Below, piece by piece: positions 53,114-60,949 of a DNA stretch of 64,000 nt (positions are counted from its first letter, which is position 1; every line of letters begins with the position of its first letter). The DNA comes from JACVRW01 sp963734365 (lineage in GTDB: Bacteria; Actinomycetota; Thermoleophilia; Solirubrobacterales; Thermoleophilaceae): positions 124,001-188,000 of the forward strand of contig CAVTGV010000007.1 of assembly GCA_963734365.1 (NCBI GenBank). Reading direction: 5' to 3'. Position numbers and translations under genes: made by a program. The notes below the pieces were generated by a model. The model worked only from the letters and a program-made list of their open reading frames with translations, made no database searches and was not told where the DNA came from.

Positions 53114-53866
53114 ATGTCCTCGGGAGGGGAAACGAGATGCGCTCTCGTGACCGGCGCCGCCGGCGGGATCGGGCGCGCGATCGCCACGCGCCTCGAGAGC
53201 GAGGGGCTGAGCGTGGTGGCCGCGGACCTGGAGCCCGACAGCGACGGTCCCGGCCATCCGGTGGCGTGTGACCTCACCGGCGCGGAGGGCAACCGGACCG
53301 CGGTCCAGGCGGCCCTCGATCAGTTCGGCCGCCTCGACGTGCTCGTCCCCAACGCCGGCGTCCAGCACGTGGCGCCCATCGAGGAGTTCGCCGAGGAGCG
53401 CTGGGACCAGCTCATCGCGCTGCTGCTCACCAGCCCCTTCCTCCTCGCCAAGTACGCGTGGAGCTCCCTCGCCGATAGCGGCGAGGGGCGCTACGTGGCG
53501 GTGGCCTCCGCCCACGGGCTCGTGGCCTCCCCCCACAAGGCGGCCTACGTTGCGGCCAAGCACGGCCTGCTCGGGCTCGTGAAGACCCTGGCGCTCGAGG
53601 GCGCCGACCGCGGCATCACCGCCACCGCCGTCTGCCCGGGCTTCGTGCGCACTCCACTCGTGGAGAACCAGATCGCCGACCAGGCACGGGCCAACGACCT
53701 GCCCGAGGAGCGTGTGCTCGAAGAGGTGATCCTCGCGCCGCACGCGATCAAGCGCCTGATCGAGCCGGAGGAGGTGGCCGCGGTGGTGGCATTGCTGGCC
53801 GGTCCCGAGGGCAGCGCCTTCACCGGCGCGGCGCTGCCGATGGACCTCGGCTGGACGGCACGGTAG
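53114..53866 (+). CDS. short-chain dehydrogenase, 3-hydroxybutyrate dehydrogenase-like
   Basis: The 250-residue SDR has ALVTGAAGGIGRAIATRL (NAD binding), LVPNAGVQHVAPIEEF, the catalytic Ser-Tyr-Lys in ASAHGLVASPHKAAYVAAKHG, and CPGFVRTPLVENQIADQARANDLPEERVLEEV, which closely fits D-3-hydroxybutyrate dehydrogenases. It would interconvert 3-hydroxybutyrate and acetoacetate with NAD. The Gly-rich end GAALPMDLGWTAR agrees. It is followed within 9 bases by the YihY gene. Confidence 0.85.
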   Translation: MSSGGETRCALVTGAAGGIGRAIATRLESEGLSVVAADLEPDSDGPGHPVACDLTGAEGNRTAVQAALDQFGRLDVLVPNAGVQHVAPIEEFAEERWDQLIALLLTSPFLLAKYAWSSLADSGEGRYVAVASAHGLVASPHKAAYVAAKHGLLGLVKTLALEGADRGITATAVCPGFVRTPLVENQIADQARANDLPEERVLEEVILAPHAIKRLIEPEEVAAVVALLAGPEGSAFTGAALPMDLGWTAR

Positions 53867-53875
53867 TAATCCCTA

Positions 53876-54748
53876 GTGATCCGAACCTTCACCGTGATCA
53901 AGCGGACGGTCGTCTCGTTCTACGACGACCAGATGACCCACCACGCGGCGGCGCTCACCTACTACGCGCTGATGTCGCTGTTTCCCGCCGCGCTGCTCGG
54001 GCTCTCACTGCTCGGCCTGATCGGGCAGTACCCCGAGACCTACAACGCGATCATCAACTATCTGGAGGATGTGGCGCCGGCGTCGGTGGTGCAGCCGCTC
54101 GACGACTCGCTGCGTACCGCGCTGCAGAACAAGGGCACCGCCACCACGGCACTCGTGGTGAGCGCGGTGGTGGCCTTCTATGGCAGCACCGGTGCGCTCG
54201 AAGCGGCGCGGCGAGCGCTGAACGTGGTCTTCGAGGTGCAAAACGGGCGCGGCTTCTTTCAACGCAAGGCGGTGGACATCGCCTCGACCGCGGTGCTGCT
54301 CGTGCTCGTGATCGTGACCCTGATCCTGACCTTCGTCGGCGGCCGCTTCGCGGACGACCTGTTCGGCTTCATCGGCCTCGGCGACACCGCGGCGGAGATC
54401 TGGAGCATCGTCCGCTGGCCGGCTGCCGTGGCGATGGCGATGCTCGTCTTCGCGCTCGTCTACTACGTCACTCCCGACGTGAAGCAACGCTCGTTTCGCT
54501 GGCTCACGCCCGGTGCGGTGGTGGGGGTGTTGATCTGGATCGCGGCTTCCTACGGTCTCTCCTATTACGTGTCCCGGATCGGTGACGTGGGCGCGATCTA
54601 CGGGACCTTCACCGCCGCCATCGTGCTCATCGGCTGGCTGTGGCTCACCAACGTCGCCCTGCTCTTCGGGGCCGAGCTCAACGCGGAGATCGAGCGCGAG
54701 AAGCAGGTGGCCGACGGCGTGCCCCTGGCCGAGACGCTCAGCCGCTAG
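53876..54748 (+). CDS. YihY/BrkB-family inner membrane protein
   Basis: The 290-residue protein has about six transmembrane helices. Family blocks are SFYDDQMTHHAAALTYYALMSLFPAALLGLSL, ALEAARRALNVVFEV, FLTWGALLGVLIW-like RWLTPGAVVGVLIWIAASYGLSYYV and GAIYGTFTAAIVLIGWLWLTNVALLFGAELNAEIERE. The E. coli relative was once called RNase BN and is now of unclear function. GTG is the start. The SRP RNA gene begins 9 bases after its stop on the same strand. Confidence 0.9.
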   Translation: MIRTFTVIKRTVVSFYDDQMTHHAAALTYYALMSLFPAALLGLSLLGLIGQYPETYNAIINYLEDVAPASVVQPLDDSLRTALQNKGTATTALVVSAVVAFYGSTGALEAARRALNVVFEVQNGRGFFQRKAVDIASTAVLLVLVIVTLILTFVGGRFADDLFGFIGLGDTAAEIWSIVRWPAAVAMAMLVFALVYYVTPDVKQRSFRWLTPGAVVGVLIWIAASYGLSYYVSRIGDVGAIYGTFTAAIVLIGWLWLTNVALLFGAELNAEIEREKQVADGVPLAETLSR

Positions 54749-54757
54749 CCTGTGCTG

Positions 54758-55034
54758 TGGACCGTGCTAGGCGGGGAGGTAGCGGTGCCCTGTCACCCAC
54801 AAGCCGCTCTAGTGGGGCTGAATTCCCGACTGAGGGACTTCGGCTCTCGGGGTCAGTACGCCGGACAGAGGCGTTGATGGCCGGGTCCCGCGCGGCGGAC
54901 GCTCGCGAACCAGGTCAGATCCGGGAGGAAGCAGCCTTAAGCGATACCGTCCGTGCGCCGCGGATCAGCCTGGCCGGAGCCGAAGATCGGCGGGCACGCC
55001 CGAGAACCGGTTTCGACGAAGGGTGCACGGTCCA
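54758..55034 (+). ncRNA. ffs: signal recognition particle RNA (large bacterial type)
   Basis: The ends pair perfectly: TGGACCGTG at the 5' side with CACGGTCCA at the 3' side, bounding 277 bases. The 5' part has the Alu-like GTGCTAGGCGGGGAGGTAGC and later GGGGCTGAATTCCCGAC. The 3' part has the invariant domain IV loop GGTCAGATCCGGGAGGAAGC followed by AGCC, the site bound by Ffh. Presence of the Alu domain makes it the large form seen in Firmicutes and some deep actinobacteria rather than the short 4.5S form. No ORF is supported here. Confidence 0.92.
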
Positions 55035-55049
55035 CTTTCGCTCGATGCC

Positions 55050-55448
55050 ATGAACGAGAACGAGTACGCCGCCATCGTCCATCAGCTGATCGAGCGGTGG
55101 AACGCGGGCGACATCGAGGGCGTCGTCGAGCTCTACACCGAGGACACCGCCATGTACGCGGGCGCGGAGTGGCCCGACCAGGCGGTCTACCGCGGTCACG
55201 ACGGCGTCCGGCAGAACATCGAGCAGTGGCGCTCGGTGTGGGAGTCGAGCAGCATCGAGCTGGAGAAGCTCGAGAGTCACGGTGGGCGCGTGGTCGCCAG
55301 CGGCGCCTGGATCACCCGCGGCCGGGCGAGCGGTGTGAGCGGCAGCATGCCGTTCGTGATCCTCCTGACGGTCAGGGATGGGAAGATCGCAGGCCTTGAG
55401 TGGTTCACAGACCACAACGTCGCCGTTGCGGCAGCCCGCGACGCCTGA
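55050..55448 (+). CDS. SnoaL-like / NTF2-fold protein
   Basis: The 132-residue protein shows YAAIVHQLIERWNAGDIEGVVELYTEDTAMYAG, RGHDGVRQNIEQWRSVWESSSIELEKLES and FVILLTVRDGKIAGLEWFTDHNVAVAA, a one-domain NTF2-like cone. I chose the ATG of MNENEY; a longer frame would start inside the SRP RNA. The last bases overlap the start of the E1 gene. The ligand is unknown. Confidence 0.83.
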   Translation: MNENEYAAIVHQLIERWNAGDIEGVVELYTEDTAMYAGAEWPDQAVYRGHDGVRQNIEQWRSVWESSSIELEKLESHGGRVVASGAWITRGRASGVSGSMPFVILLTVRDGKIAGLEWFTDHNVAVAAARDA

Positions 55449-57705
55449 TCTCTACACGCTGAGGGCGATCGAGCGGCGGGTGCTGTGGCTGGCCACGGCG
55501 ATCGTCCATCACGCGAATCGGGTGCGGGAGACCCGCTCGGGGGTGAAGGTGGGCGGCCACCAGGCGTCGTCGGCGTCGATGGTGTCGCTGATGACCGCGC
55601 TGTGGTTCTCCGAGCTGCGGGCCGAGGACCGGGTGTCGGTCAAGCCGCACGCCTCGCCGGCGCTGCACGCGATCAACTACCTCTTGGGCCGCCTCGACGA
55701 GCCCTACCTGGAGACGCTGCGCGACTTCGGCGGGCTGCAGAGCTATCCGTCGCGGACCAAGGACCCCGATCCCGTCGACTACTCGACGGGATCGGTGGGC
55801 ATCGGCGCCACCGCCCCGGTGTGGGGCGCGATCGCGCGCCGCTATCTGGACACGCACCGCTTCGAGGCGCCCCCGATGGGCCGTCAGATCGCCCTCCTGG
55901 GAGACGCCGAGCTGGACGAGGGGGCGGTGTGGGAGGCGATCGCCGACCCGTGGGTGGCGCGTCTGGGTGAGGTGCTGTGGGTGGTGGACTTGAACCGTCA
56001 GTCGCTCGACCGGGTGGTGCCCGACATCGCCTTCGGGCGGCTGGCCGGGATGTTCGAGGCGGCGGGCTGGCAGGTGATCACCGTCAAGTACGGCCGGCGG
56101 CTGGACGCGTTGTTCGAGCGCGACGGCGGGCCGGAGCTCCGGCGGCGCATCGACGAGATGCCCAACGAGGAGTACCAGCGGCTGCTCAGGGCCGAGCCGG
56201 AGGAGCTGCGCGAGCGGCTGCCGGGGAGGGGCCGCAAGCTGGCGGGACTGGTGGCCGAGCTCGACGACGCCGAGTTGCGCGCAGGCTTCCGCGACCTCGG
56301 CGGACACGACCTGGCCAAGCTGATCGAGGCCTACCGCGCCGTCGAGCACGACCGGCCGACGGTGGTCTTCGCCTACACGATCAAGGGCTGGTCGCTGCCG
56401 ATCGAAGGCCATCCGGAGAACCACTCGGCGCTGCTCACTCACGAGCAGTTCGCCGAGCTGGCCGGGCGGCTGGGCGCGGACGACGAGGCGCCGTGGGCCC
56501 GGTTCGATCCCGGCTCGGCTGAGGGTGAGCTGTGCGACGCCGCGGCGGTTGCGCTGGCCCGTGAGGAGCCGGAGCCGCGCGAGCCGGTGACGGTGCCGCC
56601 GAGCCTCGGCCGGACGCACCGCGGTGCGACCTCGACGCAGCAGGCCTTCGGGCGCTTCTTCGTCGACCTGGGCCACGAGGCGCCCGAGGTGGCGGAGCGG
56701 GTGGTAACCGTCAGCCCCGACGTGGCCAGCTCCACCAACCTCGGCGGCTGGATCAACAAGTCGGGGATCTGGTCGGTGGGCGAGCGCAGGGACTGGTTCG
56801 CCGACGATCCGCAGACGCTCGTGCACTGGCACGAGACCGTGGCCGGGCGCCACATCGAGCTGGGGATCGCCGAGACGAACCTCGTCGGACTGCTCGGTGA
56901 GCTGGGGGCCACCTGGAGCCGCCACGGCCAGCCCCTGCTGCCGATCGGAACGATCTATGACCCGTTCGTGGGCCGTGCCCTCGAGCCCTGGTCCTTCGGG
57001 ATCTACGCCGGCGGCCAGTCGATCCTCGTCGGCACGCCGAGCGGGGTCACGCTGGCCCCGGAGGGCGGCGCGCACCAGTCGATCGTCACGCCCTCGATCG
57101 GGATCGGCCAGCCCGGCTGCACGTTCTGGGAACCGGCGTTCGGCCAGGACCTCGAGTGGACGCTGCTGCAGGCGCTGTCGCGCCTCGGGCAGACCGGCGG
57201 CGAGTCGGCCTACTTCCGGCTCTCCACCCGCCCGGTCGAGCAGGGTCTGGCCGGGGACGACGCGAGCGAGGAGCGCCGGCGGCTGGTGCTGGCCGGCGGC
57301 TATCCGCTGCGGGTCGCCACGGGACGGCCGCGGGCGACGCTCGTGGGCATGGGCGCTCTGATCCCCGAGCTGCTCGAGGCGGCCGACGTGCTGGGCGACG
57401 AGGTCGACGTGATCTGCGTGACCAGCGCCGACCTGCTCTTCCGAGCCTTCCGCGCCCGCGCCGGCCTGGGCGAACATCCGCCCGAGATCCTCGACGAGCT
57501 GCTGCCGGCGGAGCGGGCCGCGCCGATGGTCACGGCACTCGACGGCGACCCCAACGCCCTGGCCTTCCTCGGCGCGGTCAATGCGGTGCCGCTCACGCCT
57601 CTCGGGGTTACGCAGTTCGGCCAATCGGGCAACCTCGAGGACGTGTACCGCCATCACGAGATCGACGCCGAGACCGTGATCGGCGCCATGCTCGACCTGC
57701 TCTAG
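55426..57705 (+). CDS. AceE-like thiamine-diphosphate enzyme (homodimeric E1 / transketolase family)
   Basis: The protein of about 759 residues is a single-chain ThDP enzyme related to pyruvate dehydrogenase E1. Blocks are LRAIERRVLWLATAIVHHANRVRE, KVGGHQASSASMVSLMTALWF, VKPHASPALHAINYLLG, LGDAELDEGAVWEA...NRQSLDRVVPD (ThDP and Mg site), EGHPENHSALLT, IELGIAETNLVGLLGELG and EGGAHQSIVTPSIGIGQPGC. The end (TQFGQSGNLEDVYRHHEID) follows the AceE pattern. No E2 or E3 gene is nearby, so the oxo-acid is uncertain. The start is ambiguous: TTG 55426 (used) or ATG 55378, both overlapping the previous gene. Confidence 0.85.
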   Translation: MRQPATPDLYTLRAIERRVLWLATAIVHHANRVRETRSGVKVGGHQASSASMVSLMTALWFSELRAEDRVSVKPHASPALHAINYLLGRLDEPYLETLRDFGGLQSYPSRTKDPDPVDYSTGSVGIGATAPVWGAIARRYLDTHRFEAPPMGRQIALLGDAELDEGAVWEAIADPWVARLGEVLWVVDLNRQSLDRVVPDIAFGRLAGMFEAAGWQVITVKYGRRLDALFERDGGPELRRRIDEMPNEEYQRLLRAEPEELRERLPGRGRKLAGLVAELDDAELRAGFRDLGGHDLAKLIEAYRAVEHDRPTVVFAYTIKGWSLPIEGHPENHSALLTHEQFAELAGRLGADDEAPWARFDPGSAEGELCDAAAVALAREEPEPREPVTVPPSLGRTHRGATSTQQAFGRFFVDLGHEAPEVAERVVTVSPDVASSTNLGGWINKSGIWSVGERRDWFADDPQTLVHWHETVAGRHIELGIAETNLVGLLGELGATWSRHGQPLLPIGTIYDPFVGRALEPWSFGIYAGGQSILVGTPSGVTLAPEGGAHQSIVTPSIGIGQPGCTFWEPAFGQDLEWTLLQALSRLGQTGGESAYFRLSTRPVEQGLAGDDASEERRRLVLAGGYPLRVATGRPRATLVGMGALIPELLEAADVLGDEVDVICVTSADLLFRAFRARAGLGEHPPEILDELLPAERAAPMVTALDGDPNALAFLGAVNAVPLTPLGVTQFGQSGNLEDVYRHHEIDAETVIGAMLDLL

Positions 57706-58130
57706 GTCGTCTTCACCACGAACACCGAACAGCCGGCCTGGTGGGTAACCGTGTTCGGGACGCTGCCGAGCACACGCCGCTGCATTCCCTTGTTGCCGAT
57801 CACCAGGACGTCGGCGCCGCAGCGATCGGCCAGCCGGACCAGTACCTCGGCGGGATCGCCCTCCTCCATGAGGGTGCTGCACTCGAGCCCGTCGCGACGC
57901 AGCTTCTCCTGGGTCTGCTCGAGTTGCTCGGTCAGACGAGCCACCGGGCTGAAGCTCCACTGAATCTCGCGCGAGGATCCGCTCAGATTGCGGGGAGCGG
58001 CGCCGGAGTGGCTGAAGGCACTGAGAAGGACGAGCTTTGCCTCGTAGCGCCGCGCCATCTCGGCGGCCGCCATCACCGCGTCGCTGGCTGTCGAAGAGCC
58101 GTCTGTGCCCACGGCGACTGTTGTGATCAT
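57702..58130 (-). CDS. universal stress protein (UspA family)
   Basis: The 142-residue protein has TVAVGTDGSSTASDAVMAAAEMARRYEAKLVLLSAF and the ATP-binding end GADVLVIGNKGMQRRVLGSVPNTVTHQAGCSVFVVKT (G-2x-G-9x-G-S). I chose the ATG of MITTVAVGTDGS. It shares a CTAG with the convergent E1 stop. Such proteins bind ATP and help cells survive stress; the partner is not known. Confidence 0.92.
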   Translation of the reverse strand: MITTVAVGTDGSSTASDAVMAAAEMARRYEAKLVLLSAFSHSGAAPRNLSGSSREIQWSFSPVARLTEQLEQTQEKLRRDGLECSTLMEEGDPAEVLVRLADRCGADVLVIGNKGMQRRVLGSVPNTVTHQAGCSVFVVKTT

Positions 58131-58265
58131 GAGGGCGAGTATCTCCGCGGTGGGATGTCGTGTCCACCGCATGCGCCGGCTGGCCACGGTCCGGCCGGAC
58201 CCCGAGAAGGCGTCCCCAGGGGCCTCTGCGGGTCGGCTGATCAGTCATCTAGCATGGTGCGACCG

Positions 58266-59936
58266 ATGCTCTCCCTGTACCGCCGTCACCGCCCGCGCAC
58301 CTTCGACTCGGTGGTCGGCCAGGAGCACATCGTCAGGACGCTGCGCAACGCGATCGAGCTGGACAAGGTCCACCACGCCTACCTGTTCGTGGGCTCGCGC
58401 GGCACCGGCAAGACCTCCATGGCCAAGCTGCTGGCCTGCGCTCTCAACGCCGAGGGCGGGCCCAGCGCCGACTTCGATCCCGCCACCGACGAGTCGCGCG
58501 CGATCCTGGCCGGCACCTCGCTCGACGTTGTCGAGATGGACGCCGCCTCCAACAACTCGGTGGACGACATCCGCGAGCTGCGCGAGAACGTGGCGCTGGC
58601 GCCGATGCAGGGCCACCGGCGCGTCTACATCCTCGACGAGGCCCACATGCTGTCCACCGCGGCCTGGAACGCCTTCCTGAAGACGCTCGAGGAGCCGCCC
58701 GCCCACGTTGTCTTCGTGCTCGCCACCACCGAGGCCCACAAGGTGCCGGCCACGATCGTGGATCGCTGTCATCGCTTCGACTTCCAGCGCCCCTCGCTCG
58801 AGCAGATCGCGAGCGTGCTGCGAAGGGTGGCCGCCGAGGAGGAGATCGAGGTCCCCGATCCCGCCGTGGGCATGCTCGCCCGGGCGGCCACCGGCTCGTT
58901 CCGCGACGCGCTGGGCACGCTCGAGCAACTGGTCACCTACGGCGGCAGGGAGGTCAAGCTCGAGGACGTGCTCGACATCCTCGGCGTGGCCGATGCCGAG
59001 CTCGTGCTGGAGGCTGCCGAGGCTCTCGCGGGACGCGATCCCCGGGCGGCGCTTCTCGGCGTTCAGAAGCTCTCGCAGTCCGGTCGCGACTACACGCAGT
59101 TCATGCGCGACCTCTCGGCGCACCTGCGTCACCTCTTCGTGATCCAGACCCTGGGCGAGGTGCCGGATTCCTTCTCGGTCACCGCCGAGTACACCGACCG
59201 CCTCGCGTCGCAGGCCGAGCGTTTCTCCCAGGGGGAGATCCTGCGCGCGATCGACTTCCTGGCCGCGGCCATCACGGCGGTCAAGGACGGCTCCGAACCG
59301 CGCATCCAGCTGGAGATGGCCCTGCTCAAGGCGACCCAGCCGCAGGCCGACCTCTCCCTGCAGGCGCTGATCTACCGGATCGAGCAGCTCGAGCGGCGCC
59401 TGGAGGGCGCGAGCCCCGGCGAGCGGCCCGGCGCGCCCGAGCCCGAGGTCGAGGCGGACGCCCCAAGGCCCGCGGCGGCCAGCGCGAGCGCCCCACGGGC
59501 CGCCGCCGGCCCGTCGGCTGCCGTGGCGGTCGAGCCGCAGGCCGAGCGGGCGCCTCAGCCGGTCGGCGCCGTGGAGCTCGATCAGCTCAAGGCGTTGTGG
59601 CCGGCCGTGGCCGAAGCCGTGACCCGTGACAACGGCATGCTCGGCGCGGCGATCGGCGCGGCCGCGCCGATCGCGGTGGAGGCCGATCGCCTGACGATCG
59701 CCTTCCCCACCGATGCCGCGTTCGTCAAGAAGAAGGCGGAGGCCAACCGCGACCTCGTGGCCACGGCCGTGCGCGGACTCACGGGGCACTCGCTCGCGCT
59801 CGCCTTCGAGCTGTCGGACGAGGCCGCCCCGGCGGGGCCGGCCACGCTCGACCACGATCAGCTCATCGAGCGCCTGCGCGCGGAGTTCGGCGCGGAGGAG
59901 ATCTTCGAGGATCCCGACGAGGAGAAGGACCGATAA
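58266..59936 (+). CDS. dnaX: DNA polymerase III subunit gamma/tau, lacking the usual zinc cysteines
   Basis: The 556-residue clamp-loader ATPase has RPRTFDSVVGQEHIVRTLRNAI, P-loop VGSRGTGKTSMAKLLACALN, Walker B RRVYILDEAHMLSTAAWNAFLKTLEEPP, sensor FVLATTEAHKVPATIVDRCHRFDF, then LLVTYG-like EQLVTYGG, and an Ala/Pro-rich linker before a tau-type C-terminal domain. In most DnaX proteins four Cys after ALNC bind zinc; here NAEGGPSADFDPATDESRAI has none. I used ATG 58266; ATG 58254 is equally possible. It begins the dnaX-ybaB-recR cluster. Confidence 0.94.
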   Translation: MLSLYRRHRPRTFDSVVGQEHIVRTLRNAIELDKVHHAYLFVGSRGTGKTSMAKLLACALNAEGGPSADFDPATDESRAILAGTSLDVVEMDAASNNSVDDIRELRENVALAPMQGHRRVYILDEAHMLSTAAWNAFLKTLEEPPAHVVFVLATTEAHKVPATIVDRCHRFDFQRPSLEQIASVLRRVAAEEEIEVPDPAVGMLARAATGSFRDALGTLEQLVTYGGREVKLEDVLDILGVADAELVLEAAEALAGRDPRAALLGVQKLSQSGRDYTQFMRDLSAHLRHLFVIQTLGEVPDSFSVTAEYTDRLASQAERFSQGEILRAIDFLAAAITAVKDGSEPRIQLEMALLKATQPQADLSLQALIYRIEQLERRLEGASPGERPGAPEPEVEADAPRPAAASASAPRAAAGPSAAVAVEPQAERAPQPVGAVELDQLKALWPAVAEAVTRDNGMLGAAIGAAAPIAVEADRLTIAFPTDAAFVKKKAEANRDLVATAVRGLTGHSLALAFELSDEAAPAGPATLDHDQLIERLRAEFGAEEIFEDPDEEKDR

Positions 59937-59938
59937 CG

Positions 59939-60280
59939 ATGGGTCAGCCCAACCTCAACCAGATGATGAAGCAGGTCCAGAAGATGCAGGCCGACATGGC
60001 CAAGGCTCAGGAGGAGCTCGCCAACGAGGTGGTGGAGGCGAGCGCCGGCGGGGGCATGGTCACGGTCAAGGTCAGCGGTGACCTGCAGCTCAAGCAACTG
60101 ACGATCGACCCGGAGGCCGTCGACCCCGAGGACGTCGACATGCTCCAGGACATGGTCCAGGCGGCGATCAACGAGGGCATCCGTGCTGCGCAGGAGCTCG
60201 CGGCGTCGAAGATGAATGCCGCCACAGGAGGCCTGGGCGGCGCCGGCGGGCTCGGCGGGCTGGGCCTTCCCGGCCTCTAG
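59939..60280 (+). CDS. ybaB: YbaB/EbfC nucleoid-associated protein
   Basis: The 113-residue protein has NLNQMMKQVQKMQADMAKAQEELANEVVEASAGGGMVTVKVSGDLQLKQLTIDPEAVDPEDVDMLQDMVQAAINEGI, the hallmark of YbaB/EbfC, followed by a Gly/Leu tail (GGLGGAGGLGGLGLPGL). It forms dimers that bind DNA. The ATG follows the dnaX stop by two bases, and recR comes next, an order conserved across bacteria. Confidence 0.95.
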   Translation: MGQPNLNQMMKQVQKMQADMAKAQEELANEVVEASAGGGMVTVKVSGDLQLKQLTIDPEAVDPEDVDMLQDMVQAAINEGIRAAQELAASKMNAATGGLGGAGGLGGLGLPGL

Positions 60281-60325
60281 GCCCCGGGCGGCCCCGACCG
60301 CGCCCGGAGCTACCCTTGACGGCCC

Positions 60326-60928
60326 TTGTTCGCCGCCCCCGTCAACCGTCTCATCACCGAGCTGGCGCGCCTGCCGGGCATCGGTCAGCGCACCGCTCAG
60401 CGGCTGGCCTTCCACATCCTGAGCGCCTCGGAGGAGGAGGCGCTCGCGCTGGCCGACTCGATCCGGGAGGTCAAGGCCACGGTCGGCCACTGCGAGGTGT
60501 GCTTCAACCTGGCCACGGAGGCCACCTGCCGCATCTGCCAGGACGAGCGCCGTGAGCCCGCCACGATCTGCGTGGTGGAGCAGCCCAGCGACGTGATCCC
60601 GATGGAGCGCTCGGGCGAGTTCAATGGCCGCTACCACGTGCTCGGCGGTGCGCTGTCGCCGATCGACGGAGTCGATCCCGAGGACCTGCACGTGGCCGAG
60701 CTGCTCGGGCGCGTGGACAACGGCGCCGGGGTACGCGAGGTGGTGATCGCCACCAACGCCACCACCACCGGAGAGGCCACGGCGCTCTATCTGGCCGACG
60801 CCCTGCGCGAGCGCTCGCCCGACGTGGTGGTCACGCGGCTGGCCAGCGGTCTGCCGGTGGGCTCGGATCTCGAGTACGCGGACGAGATCACCCTGGGCCG
60901 GGCGCTGCGCGGGCGGCAGGCGCTGTAG
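60326..60928 (+). CDS. recR: recombination protein RecR
   Basis: The 200-residue protein has a helix-hairpin-helix (LARLPGIGQRTAQRLAFHILSAS), a C4 zinc finger (CEVCFNLATEATCRIC), a Toprim domain (ICVVEQPSDVIPMERSGEFNGRYHVLGGALSPIDGVDPEDL) and a C-terminal VTRLASGLPVGSDLEYADEITLGRAL. With RecF and RecO it loads RecA at DNA gaps. TTG is the start. It completes the dnaX-ybaB-recR cluster. Confidence 0.96.
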   Translation: MFAAPVNRLITELARLPGIGQRTAQRLAFHILSASEEEALALADSIREVKATVGHCEVCFNLATEATCRICQDERREPATICVVEQPSDVIPMERSGEFNGRYHVLGGALSPIDGVDPEDLHVAELLGRVDNGAGVREVVIATNATTTGEATALYLADALRERSPDVVVTRLASGLPVGSDLEYADEITLGRALRGRQAL

Positions 60929-60949
60929 CGCTCCGCGTACGATCTTCAC

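Noticed and set aside
55378..58248. Very long minus-strand frame opposite the E1 gene
   Set aside because: Low-complexity Arg/His/Gly composition and full overlap with the conserved E1 and universal stress genes.
57156..58265. N-terminal extension of dnaX reaching into the E1 gene
   Set aside because: The extra 370 residues have no homology and overlap two real genes on both strands; MLSLYRRHRPRTF is the standard DnaX start.
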